Source: Entomohabitans teleogrylli (GTDB lineage: Bacteria; Pseudomonadota; Gammaproteobacteria; Enterobacterales; Enterobacteriaceae). Taken from it: a stretch of DNA of 64,000 bases. Below the pieces are notes generated by a model, which saw only the letters and a program-made list of their open reading frames with translations, searched no databases and was not told the origin of the DNA. Shown in pieces: positions 33,729 through 41,251 of this stretch (position 1 is the stretch's first letter; each line of letters starts with the position of its first letter). The stretch spans positions 1 to 64,000 of the forward strand of contig NZ_KQ947376.1 of NCBI RefSeq assembly GCF_001484765.1, read 5' to 3'. The translations under genes and the position numbers were made by a program.

Positions 33729-33838
33729 AAGAACGCTACACCCTGGAGGACGCGCTGGATATGTACGAGATAATCGCAATTCGGCGCGCTAACGAGGCTT
33801 TAGCCGTTCAACACGCTGAGAGGAATAGCAGAAGATGA
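33294..33838 (+). CDS. Tail assembly chaperone, -1 frameshift form
   Basis: Reading 33294-33602 and then shifting -1 gives about 181 residues: the first 103 of the short form plus 78 from the second frame (starting QERERLALPRFSQS, ending HAERNSRR). The second frame overlaps the tape-measure start by 4 nt. The arrangement equals the G/GT of lambda and E/E+E' of P2, where the extension binds the tape-measure protein and recruits tube subunits. The second frame has no good independent start. Confidence 0.75.
33596..33602 (+). promoter_or_regulatory. Programmed -1 frameshift site T TTT TTC
   Basis: A canonical X XXY YYZ heptamer in the zero frame (codons TCT TTT TTC). It is at the correct place to join the two chaperone frames. 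A GC-rich segment (GGAACGGGAGCGCCTTGCGC) starts a few nt downstream and can fold back as a stimulatory hairpin. Confidence 0.8.
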
Positions 33839-35577
33839 GTGTACTTTCGACGTTTTATTACACCGTTGATGTGGATGCTGAACCTTTGCTCCTCGCTTTT
33901 ACGGAGGCCGATAAAACGGCCTCCGGGTTAACAAAAAGCGTCATCAACCTTAAAGATGAATCCGATAAACTGGGAAAGACATTTCTGAGTCTGGCGGATA
34001 ACGCGGCAAATTTTCTTAATATACAACTCGATCTGGCCGGTTTAGCGGAGCTGACAGTACAGACAGCGGAAGCGACCAGTGTGCTGGGCCAGCAAGCCGA
34101 AATGGTGGGTATTAATGTTTCCGTACTGGATGCCTGGCGTAAAGCCGTGACGGCGAGCGGCGGTGATGCAGATGCCTTCACCAATACTCTGGGTAAGTTA
34201 GCGCAACAATTTCTCGATCCCGAAGCGGCGTTGCTGCGTATGAGCCAAACGCTGGGAGGGATGGGGAAACTGGAAGCCCTGAATACCGGAAAAATGCTCG
34301 GTCTGGATGAATCTACAATAGAATTATTGCGTCAGGGTAGTACAAGTGTTGTAGCTCTGGTCCAGAAACAAAAAGAGCAGGGCGTTGTAACGCAGGAACA
34401 GGTAGAGCTGGCAGATCGTTTTAACCGGAAATGGCGCGATTTCACCGCTGAAATTGAAAATGTCAGATCCGGAATTGGTACTGCATTACTCCCCGTTTTT
34501 GAAGTTCTGCTTGATATCTGGAGCGAAACATCTGACTGGGTAAAAGAAAATAAAGAAGCGCTTAGTGATTTTTTTCTCTCTCTGGCAACTGTCGTCACTG
34601 CGTATTACTTACCGGCGATGGCCAGCGCAGGCCTTGCCTCACTGGCGGCTGTGTGGCCAATGTTACTCCTTGCTGCGGCGTTTGCTGCAGTAGCGCTTGT
34701 GATATCTGATGTCATTGGTTATTTCAGGGGAATGGATTCTGTGACCGGCGACCTGGTCAAACAATTCCCCTTGCTGGGCAGCGTGCTAAATATCATTAAA
34801 GATATTGTGCTTGAATGCTGGAATGCACTGGTTTTTCTGTTGACTGATCCGGGGCGATTCCTGGAAGTGCTGAAGGCGCAATTTATCGGGTTTGGCGCAA
34901 CGCTGCTATATCTGTTTGCTAATCCTCTGGAAATGCTGAGGCTGTTAAAAAATAGCCTGATGGAGTTTATTGATCTGATCTACGGTGAAGGTACCAGCGA
35001 ATCGATTATGAATTCTATTGGTGCCAGTGTGGATTATTTATACGAGTTGTTAGGGAAATTAAAGAAGATTCTCCTTGAGGCTCTTGATCTGGTATTCGGT
35101 GAGGATACTGGTGCAACAGTTATGGATTTTATCAGCGCCAGTGTTGAGAATTTAACCGGTCTCTGGGAAATACTGAAAAAGCTTATCAGCGATGTACTGG
35201 CGCAGGCGCTGAACGGGTTTAATGATATCAAAGACACATGGAGTAGTGTCAAGGCCTGGTTTGGCTTTGGAGATACGCAAGAGTCGTCGAATATTGGAGC
35301 GAGTAGTAACACTTCCTATCTTGGTTACGATATTCCAAAGTCTCTCACTTACGGCGGTAATGAGTATTGGCGACAGATATCGTTAAATCCAATAAATGCG
35401 CAGACCAGTAATGCCGTTAATAATGCCAGCCATATGGATAATAAAGAGTATAATTTTAACTTTGGAAAGGTTGAAATAAATACTCAGGCCAGCGATCCTC
35501 AGAGTATTGTAGACGATTTTGAGAACGCCGTGCTTAAATCCACAACGGATCATTTTGCTAACGGGTTTTCAGGGTGA
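33835..35577 (+). CDS. Phage tail tape-measure protein
   Basis: A 580-residue protein whose length would set tail length; at the usual 0.15 nm per residue this gives a short tail near 85-90 nm. It is helical, with a hydrophobic stretch at about 246-295 (VVTAYYLPAMASAGLASL and following), typical of the membrane-active part of tape-measure proteins. Residues 375-412 and 413-450 form a tandem repeat. The ATG overlaps the frameshift chaperone frame by 4 nt. No frameshift or stop codon is visible, so the gene seems functional. Confidence 0.85.
   Translation: MSVLSTFYYTVDVDAEPLLLAFTEADKTASGLTKSVINLKDESDKLGKTFLSLADNAANFLNIQLDLAGLAELTVQTAEATSVLGQQAEMVGINVSVLDAWRKAVTASGGDADAFTNTLGKLAQQFLDPEAALLRMSQTLGGMGKLEALNTGKMLGLDESTIELLRQGSTSVVALVQKQKEQGVVTQEQVELADRFNRKWRDFTAEIENVRSGIGTALLPVFEVLLDIWSETSDWVKENKEALSDFFLSLATVVTAYYLPAMASAGLASLAAVWPMLLLAAAFAAVALVISDVIGYFRGMDSVTGDLVKQFPLLGSVLNIIKDIVLECWNALVFLLTDPGRFLEVLKAQFIGFGATLLYLFANPLEMLRLLKNSLMEFIDLIYGEGTSESIMNSIGASVDYLYELLGKLKKILLEALDLVFGEDTGATVMDFISASVENLTGLWEILKKLISDVLAQALNGFNDIKDTWSSVKAWFGFGDTQESSNIGASSNTSYLGYDIPKSLTYGGNEYWRQISLNPINAQTSNAVNNASHMDNKEYNFNFGKVEINTQASDPQSIVDDFENAVLKSTTDHFANGFSG
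34957..35184 (+). repeat. Tandem 38-residue repeat inside the tape-measure gene
   Basis: Residues 375-412 (DLIYGEGTSESIMNSIGAS) and 413-450 (DLVFGEDTGATVMDFISAS) align without gaps at a 38-residue period, each ending in a helix with LGKLKK or EILKK. The period suits a helical rod and could change tail length by duplication. Confidence 0.75.
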
Positions 35578-35580
35578 TTT

Positions 35581-36096
35581 ATGGATGAACAAACAGAAGT
35601 ATATGGTATCTACGGCGATGAGTTTTCCCTGAAATTTGAAAACATGGTTTATCTGAAAGCAACGATAACCCGAAATGCTATGCTGATGGAGCATCCGCTT
35701 GAGGATGGCAGTACTATCAGCGATCATCGTATATTCAAACCGGTGGAAATTGTACTGTCGGTATTATTACCAGCAAACTATTATCAATCACTATATCGGG
35801 AGATTAATCAGGCCTGGCTGAATAGCGAGCTGGTTACGATTCATACCCAGGTAGGTTCTTTTAAGTCAATGGCGTTTGCGGCAATGCCTCACGATGAAAC
35901 ACCGACTCAGGCTGATGTTATTCAGATGGCGCTGACTTTTAAAGAAGTTCGGCTGGTAACAACACAGTATCAGGCTTTACCTGCTCATAAAGTGAAGCGC
36001 CAACGGGACCAGTGTACGGTTAACCGGGGTGAACAAACCGGGGATAAGAAGCCAGAAAAAACAGCGGATAAAATTATAGAATCCGGAGGGCGGTGA
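35581..36096 (+). CDS. Phage baseplate/tail-tip protein (Dit-like position)
   Basis: A 171-residue protein with a beta-rich N-terminal part (FSLKFENMVYLKATITRNAM, RIFKPVEIVLSVLLP) and a charged, Lys-rich C-terminal tail. The position after the tape-measure gene and the DHRIFKPVEI phrase recall small baseplate proteins that protect or cap the tube. It overlaps the next gene by 4 nt. The precise family is not recognised. Confidence 0.6.
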   Translation: MDEQTEVYGIYGDEFSLKFENMVYLKATITRNAMLMEHPLEDGSTISDHRIFKPVEIVLSVLLPANYYQSLYREINQAWLNSELVTIHTQVGSFKSMAFAAMPHDETPTQADVIQMALTFKEVRLVTTQYQALPAHKVKRQRDQCTVNRGEQTGDKKPEKTADKIIESGGR

Positions 36097-36410
36097 TGGA
36101 AACAACCATTGAGTCTGTTATTTCAATAAAGCTGGAAGCGTTACCCAATCAGTCCTTCACTATTCGCCTCGCCGATAACCGTTATCAAATACGGATCATC
36201 TGTATCAGCGATAACCTGATGGCTGCGACGATTGTCCGAGACAATGTCACATTGATTCAGAATATGCGGATAGTAGCGGGAATTCCCTTGCTTCCATCAC
36301 ACCATGCACGGGGATTCGGGAATTTCATATTTATTACACCCGATGAAACTTATCCGTATTATACCGAATTTAATAACGGTCATGAATTTTATTTTATACC
36401 GGAGGCATAA
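36093..36410 (+). CDS. Phage baseplate plug-like protein
   Basis: A 105-residue beta-rich protein (SIKLEALPNQSFTIRLADNRY, FIFITPDETYPYYTEFN). Size, position between the post-tape-measure gene and the hub, and the IRLADNRYQIRI pattern match the baseplate plug family (DUF6983-like) of myovirus modules. The ATG overlaps the preceding stop (ATGA). Confidence 0.65.
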   Translation: MMETTIESVISIKLEALPNQSFTIRLADNRYQIRIICISDNLMAATIVRDNVTLIQNMRIVAGIPLLPSHHARGFGNFIFITPDETYPYYTEFNNGHEFYFIPEA

Positions 36411-36411
36411 A

Positions 36412-37254
36412 ATGTCTGATTTTGACCCCCGTCTGCTGTGCTGTGAAATTGAAATTGACGGTAAAATGCATGTTTATGAGGAGGTCTATATTCAGGCGTC
36501 AGGTCAGAAAACAGCGAATACACTGCAGAATGAATGCACTATTAAAATTGGCAACCTGTCAAAGCCAGTTCGTCATTATTTGATAACGGAGACTTCCCCT
36601 TATAATCTGCCGCGAAAACGAAAGCGCATCGTTCTCTACGCCGGGCGTCAGAGCTATGGCTCCTTTAAGTTATTTGAAGGAGATATTCTGAGCTGTACGC
36701 CCTCGCAGCCTCCTGACGTTATGTTGACGATAAAAGCAAAAACCGGTGCGTACTTTATGAGTGAGTCAACGACCAACAGTTATGCCGGCCCGACATCCCT
36801 CAATACGATAGCCCGGGATACAGCCTCCGGGATGGGGTTAACCCTGAATTTTCAGGCCAGGGATAAGCTGGTCAGTAATTACAACTACTCGGGCGCGAAA
36901 CTTCAGCAAGTGAATAAACTGGCAGAAGCCGGGAGTTATAATGCTTATGTTGATGATGACCGGTTAATCATAAAAAATGCCGATGCGCCGCTGGAGAATC
37001 TCGCAATCACCCTGAATAAAAACACCGGCATGATTGGTATGCCGGAAATCACCGAGCAGGGGATTAAAGTGAAATACTTGCTGGATCCGGAGAGTCGCCC
37101 TGGAGCCAGACTCACGGTAGAAAGCGAGCTGAATCCGGTCACCAGTGGGTCATTTGTTATTTATAAAATTAATTTTGAAGTCTGCAACCGGGAAACCTCA
37201 TGGTACACGATTGCAGAATGCCGGAGGCTGGGATTATGGCAAGCACAAATTTAA
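36412..37254 (+). CDS. Phage baseplate hub protein (gp27/gpD-like)
   Basis: A 280-residue protein starting MSDFDPRLLCCEIEIDGK, preceded by a GGAGG ribosome site; longer in-frame readings are unlikely. Features of hub proteins are visible: NECTIKIGNLSKPVRHYLI, a core with GDILSCTPSQPPDVMLTIKAKTG, and NKLAEAGSYNAYVDDDRLII. It would form the trimeric hub that carries the spike. It overlaps the spike gene by 19 nt. Confidence 0.7.
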   Translation: MSDFDPRLLCCEIEIDGKMHVYEEVYIQASGQKTANTLQNECTIKIGNLSKPVRHYLITETSPYNLPRKRKRIVLYAGRQSYGSFKLFEGDILSCTPSQPPDVMLTIKAKTGAYFMSESTTNSYAGPTSLNTIARDTASGMGLTLNFQARDKLVSNYNYSGAKLQQVNKLAEAGSYNAYVDDDRLIIKNADAPLENLAITLNKNTGMIGMPEITEQGIKVKYLLDPESRPGARLTVESELNPVTSGSFVIYKINFEVCNRETSWYTIAECRRLGLWQAQI

Positions 37255-37913
37255 CTGACGCGGACCCCGCACAATCCGCAACGCTTGCCGGGGTTATCGA
37301 ATACGCGTTCAAAAAAATGATTCAGAGCATTGACGGGCAGCTCCCTGCTGAAATCATTAGCTATGACCGTAAAACGAACCGCGCCACGGTTCGTCCTCTG
37401 ATTACACGTATCACGACTGCCGGGGAGCGTGTCGAGCGCGCGTCGATCGCCAGCGTCCCGGTTCTGGCACTGGGCGGGGGAGATTTTGGGATCACGTTCC
37501 CGCTTAAGACCGGAGACCGCGGCTGGATAGAATCCAGCGATCGGGATATTTCGCTTTTTCTACAGGCCGATGAAGTGGCCAGACCCAATACGCTACGGCT
37601 GCATGATTTCGCCGATGGGCGTTTCATCCCCGATTTGATGGCGGACTATGATTTGCCGGATGGCCACGATGATGCGTTGGTTATCCAGCATAAAGCTGGT
37701 GAGTCAGTACTGCTGCTGGGTGAAAAATCGCTGGAACTGAGGATGGGGGAAACCTCTGTTGTTGTGACAGAAGAGCGTATCACGCTAAATGCTGGTAACG
37801 GGACGTTGAGTCTGTCTGCCGATGGTTTTACCCACAATGGTAAAAATATTGGCAGTACACACACCCACCCGGGCGTAGAGCGCGGCGGCAGTTCCACAGA
37901 TCAACCGGAGTAA
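37236..37913 (+). CDS. Phage spike, Gp138-type membrane-puncturing protein
   Basis: A 225-residue protein starting MASTNLTDADPAQSATLAG with GGAGG 10 nt upstream. The OB-fold region (about 35-105, ISYDRKTNRATVRPLITR and FPLKTGDRGWIE) is followed by a beta-helical needle (about 150-205, ELRMGETSVVVTEERITLN) and a metal-binding-like tip THTHPGVERGG. This is the Gp138/gpV spike plan. The His-rich tip could bind an iron ion, as in other spike tips. Confidence 0.8.
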   Translation: MASTNLTDADPAQSATLAGVIEYAFKKMIQSIDGQLPAEIISYDRKTNRATVRPLITRITTAGERVERASIASVPVLALGGGDFGITFPLKTGDRGWIESSDRDISLFLQADEVARPNTLRLHDFADGRFIPDLMADYDLPDGHDDALVIQHKAGESVLLLGEKSLELRMGETSVVVTEERITLNAGNGTLSLSADGFTHNGKNIGSTHTHPGVERGGSSTDQPE

Positions 37914-37917
37914 CACA

Positions 37918-38277
37918 ATGACTGAAACACTTAGCCTGGCATTGTCCGGGCGTAATTTATATCTGGATGTTGCCGGAAACCTGGCAACAAAAACCGGCCT
38001 TTCCGCCTGCCTGCAAAATTGTGAAACCGCGATGCTGGCACAAAGGAATGAGATGATTTATGCGATGGACCGTGGGCTGCCAAACCGGGAAACCCTCTGG
38101 GATTACTATCGACCAGCACAATTCCAGGCGGCAGCCATTTCCACAATTGAGAATGTGTCAGGTGTACTTCGCGTTGAATCATTCTCTGTCGATCGCAGTG
38201 AGAACGAATTCAGCTATACCGCCGTTATCGTTACGGAATGGGGAACAGGAGCAATCAGTAATGGCAGAACTGTATAA
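37918..38277 (+). CDS. Baseplate wedge protein (gp25/gpW-like)
   Basis: A 119-residue protein with the gp25-like lysozyme-related fold pattern: LALSGRNLYLDVAGNLATKTG at the N-terminus, RETLWDYYRP in the middle, AAISTIENVSGVLRVESFSV near the end. Gene order spike-gp25-gpJ is the standard baseplate order. It overlaps the next gene by 17 nt. Confidence 0.75.
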   Translation: MTETLSLALSGRNLYLDVAGNLATKTGLSACLQNCETAMLAQRNEMIYAMDRGLPNRETLWDYYRPAQFQAAAISTIENVSGVLRVESFSVDRSENEFSYTAVIVTEWGTGAISNGRTV

Positions 38278-39457
38278 CTATGTCGACAGTACCGGCGCGA
38301 TTGTGCCGGACACTGCCGATATTAAAAGTGACATTGAGCGGGAGTTTAAATCCGCGCTGGGCGAGAATATGTCCACCGCGGACGATACTCCCCAGGGGCG
38401 ACTGATCGCTGGCGAAACATCCGCCCGTCGCGCTGTGGCAGAAAATAATGCGCTGTTAGCCAACCAGGTTAACCCAGATCTGGCTACTGGCATTTTTCTG
38501 GAGTCAATTTGTGCCTGGCTGGGTATTGAGCGTAAAGCAGAAAGCGTCTCTACAATCGCCAGCGTAACACTGGGCGGCATTCCACTGGTGGAAATCCCAA
38601 CAGGTTCCAGGGCCCGCAGTGTTGATGGTGACTTGTATATGACGACACGTACCATCGTACTGGATAGCGCAGGGCGCGGTAAGGTGGATTTTGTTGCACT
38701 TGAAACCGGCGCTTTAGTCTGTCCGGTTGGGGGGCTGACAACGATAGTCGATTCAGTCCTGGGATGGGAAACCATTCATAACGATAATGCTGCTATACCC
38801 GGTGATGCGCCACAGAGCGATGAAGCGTTACGCCTGCAGCGAGAGTTACGGCTAGCCGGGCAGGGGACTTCCACCGTTGAGGCGCAGATTAGTAATTTGT
38901 ATGCTGTCGCGGGGGTAAAATCATTGACGTTCCTGGAAAATATAAGCCACGAATACCAGACCATAGAAGGCGTTGTTATGAAGCCACACAGCGTCTGGGC
39001 TTGCGTGCACGGAGGCACTGATGATGACATCGCCATGAGTTTGCTCAACAATAAAACCGCTGGTGCCGGGTGGAATGGTAAAGTCTCTGTCTCGGTAACG
39101 GAACCTAACGCAAGTATTCCGTATACGGTATTGTTTGATCGCCCAACGGAAGTTCCAATTCGTGTCGAGGTATCTGCCCGACAGGGGCAAAGTACCGTTT
39201 CTCTTAAAGAGGCGATCGTTGCGGCGCTCATGCGGTACGCCAGTGGTGAAATCGAGGGTGAACATGGTTTTGTGACAGGAATGAATGTCAGTCCGTTTGA
39301 ATTGTCCGGTGCTATTAACATTATTTATCCCGGAATCTTTATTCGTAATATTCTGATTGCTCGCGATGATCAACTATTGACGGCCAGTGAGCTCGAAATT
39401 CTCAAGAATGAAATTCCGGTTTTAGAAGTGCAGAATATCAGCGTGGTTACCGGGTAA
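38261..39457 (+). CDS. Baseplate assembly protein J-like
   Basis: A 398-residue protein starting MAELYNYVDSTGAIVPDTA with an AGGAG ribosome site; an in-frame reading 201 nt longer overlaps the wedge gene completely and is rejected. It contains the gpJ pattern: TPQGRLIAGETSARRAVAEN, GIFLESICAWLGIERK, and APQSDEALRLQRELRLAGQG. It forms the baseplate ring with gpI and gp25. It is intact. Confidence 0.85.
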   Translation: MAELYNYVDSTGAIVPDTADIKSDIEREFKSALGENMSTADDTPQGRLIAGETSARRAVAENNALLANQVNPDLATGIFLESICAWLGIERKAESVSTIASVTLGGIPLVEIPTGSRARSVDGDLYMTTRTIVLDSAGRGKVDFVALETGALVCPVGGLTTIVDSVLGWETIHNDNAAIPGDAPQSDEALRLQRELRLAGQGTSTVEAQISNLYAVAGVKSLTFLENISHEYQTIEGVVMKPHSVWACVHGGTDDDIAMSLLNNKTAGAGWNGKVSVSVTEPNASIPYTVLFDRPTEVPIRVEVSARQGQSTVSLKEAIVAALMRYASGEIEGEHGFVTGMNVSPFELSGAINIIYPGIFIRNILIARDDQLLTASELEILKNEIPVLEVQNISVVTG

Positions 39458-39639
39458 TCGCCTGATTTGCTGCTGTTGATGGGAATAAAATACAATGCAG
39501 AAACTATTCTGAATTACCACAAATAAGACAGCACTATTCGCTCAGGTTAAACCCGAAAAAATTTTCAGGCTTAACAACTGATCGGCTAAATAATCATGAA
39601 ATGAAAACCTTCAGTAGTGGCTTTTTTCATAGGTAAATT
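39458..39639. other. Unusual 182-nt gap inside the baseplate operon
   Basis: All other genes of the module overlap or are a few nt apart, whereas this AT-rich gap separates gpJ from gpI. I see no gene, clear promoter or hairpin in it, only stop codons and an A/T-rich tract before the next ATG. Confidence 0.5.
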
Positions 39640-40251
39640 ATGGCAGAGACTATCCCGGAAATTAACAACAGCGTTAACCTGCTACGAAATATTATCTGGC
39701 AGACCGATGGCAGCAACATACAGACTCTGATAGAGAAAAAACAGGACTGGTATAATCAGGCCCACGAGCATTTCTGGAATAACTGGTTCCGTGATGTGTT
39801 TGATATCAGAACCGCGAACGATTTCGGATTAAATATCTGGGCCAGAATTCTGGGGATATCGTTCACTATTCAGGATTGTCCAAATTTATCCCTGACAACA
39901 AAACAAAAGCGGTTGGTGTGTCGTCTACGGTATTACCAGTTGATCACCCGTAGCACCATTCCTGAGATTAACGGTATTCTGAAAGACTTGTTCGGAGAGG
40001 AAAACGGCGCTTACGCCCTCGACCCTAATGACATGTCATACATCATGTACGTTTTTGAAGAACAACCCAGCGATGACCTGTCTGTCATCCTGGCTAAATA
40101 TGACCTGCTGCCACGCCCGGCGACAGTGGGTATTAAATTTCGGGTACTGGAATATGAACCGTTCGGTTTTGGTCCGTACAATATGAATTTTAATAATGCG
40201 CCGTTCTGGTGGGGAGATGGGCTTCATTATGACTTTAAATGTCTGGAGTAA
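39640..40251 (+). CDS. Tail protein I-like (DUF2612)
   Basis: A 203-residue protein. The motifs NDFGLNIWARILGI, KRLVCRLRYYQLITRSTIPEI and DLLPRPATVGIKF fit the DUF2612/gpI family, which joins the baseplate and fibres. The C-terminus ends FGPYNMNFNNAPFWWGDGLH, an aromatic-rich tail of this family. It is followed by two fibre-type genes. Confidence 0.8.
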   Translation: MAETIPEINNSVNLLRNIIWQTDGSNIQTLIEKKQDWYNQAHEHFWNNWFRDVFDIRTANDFGLNIWARILGISFTIQDCPNLSLTTKQKRLVCRLRYYQLITRSTIPEINGILKDLFGEENGAYALDPNDMSYIMYVFEEQPSDDLSVILAKYDLLPRPATVGIKFRVLEYEPFGFGPYNMNFNNAPFWWGDGLHYDFKCLE

Positions 40252-40256
40252 ATAAT

Positions 40257-41225
40257 ATGAGTGGTGGAATTAAAATATCTGAATTAGGTTCAGCAAAAGT
40301 ATTAACAGGCAGTGAAAAGTTCGCTGCAGTTCAGGGAGGCGAAACCGTAGCAGCCACGGTAAACCAGATTAAAGCACTGATTCCTGCTGGTGCTGACGGC
40401 ACCAACGGGAAAGATGGTGTAGACGGCAAAGACGGGATGCTGCCACCTGTTGAGATCACTGTCAGCGGTGGCAATCGTACACTTCTGGAATTTTCGAATC
40501 TGGCGTATTCGCGATTCTCCACCCCCTCAGACATTAAGGTGCCTACCTCGACAACCTACAACCTGACAGGGGGATCGTTAACGGGTACCACAACGACCGC
40601 ATATATCACGATTTACCCTGGGGAAACCGGTGAATATGTTTATGTATCTGGAATAATGCCGGATGTGCTGAACCGGGATCGATACACGGAATGGGTATTC
40701 TGGCGACCATATGATACCAGCGCACCAGCAGTAACCGTGAGCCAGATTCAGGCGCCCTATATACCAGCTAAGACGTGGAAGCGGGGGACAGGCGGTGGAA
40801 ACCTTTCGTTTGGTTACCCTGACATCAAATCCGCCGCGCGTGCGTGCGGGCACATGGGTAGCAGTGTTTACTGGAAAACGCAGGTGACACTGTCATATCC
40901 AACCGCCGGTGACACGAATGTGTCCTTCCGGGCCTGGTTGAGAGAACTGCCCTGCCTGGAGGACGGAACAATAGTTCCACACGTTATGAGAACAGACTAT
41001 GTGTCAGCAGATGGCAACGTTCCGCCATCTGTTGCAATCTGGCTGATTTGTGCAACTCCACCCACGCACCTGATCAAACCTGAAACGGGAGAAATAACTC
41101 AGTTAACTCGCGGAAAGGACACAATTACAACGGGTCTGCCAGAATACCCGATCGCGCCTGCTGAGGTGAATGACGGAGCACCGACTGAGCCATGGTATGC
41201 ACAGGAATATTTTTACACCTCCTAA
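40257..41225 (+). CDS. Phage fibre or baseplate-associated protein with collagen-like stretch
   Basis: A 322-residue protein started at the ATG with GGAG 9 nt upstream; an ATG 18 nt earlier has no ribosome site. The N-terminus (GGIKISELGSAKVLTGSEKF) resembles fibre N-termini that dock on the baseplate. A short Gly-X-Y run (GADGTNGKDGVDGKDG, about 51-66) follows, then a beta-rich body. The C-terminus has no chaperone-like domain. It probably builds part of the tail fibre complex with the next gene. Confidence 0.7.
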   Translation: MSGGIKISELGSAKVLTGSEKFAAVQGGETVAATVNQIKALIPAGADGTNGKDGVDGKDGMLPPVEITVSGGNRTLLEFSNLAYSRFSTPSDIKVPTSTTYNLTGGSLTGTTTTAYITIYPGETGEYVYVSGIMPDVLNRDRYTEWVFWRPYDTSAPAVTVSQIQAPYIPAKTWKRGTGGGNLSFGYPDIKSAARACGHMGSSVYWKTQVTLSYPTAGDTNVSFRAWLRELPCLEDGTIVPHVMRTDYVSADGNVPPSVAIWLICATPPTHLIKPETGEITQLTRGKDTITTGLPEYPIAPAEVNDGAPTEPWYAQEYFYTS

Positions 41226-41251
41226 TTCCCTCCGATTATTAAGGTAAAAAA

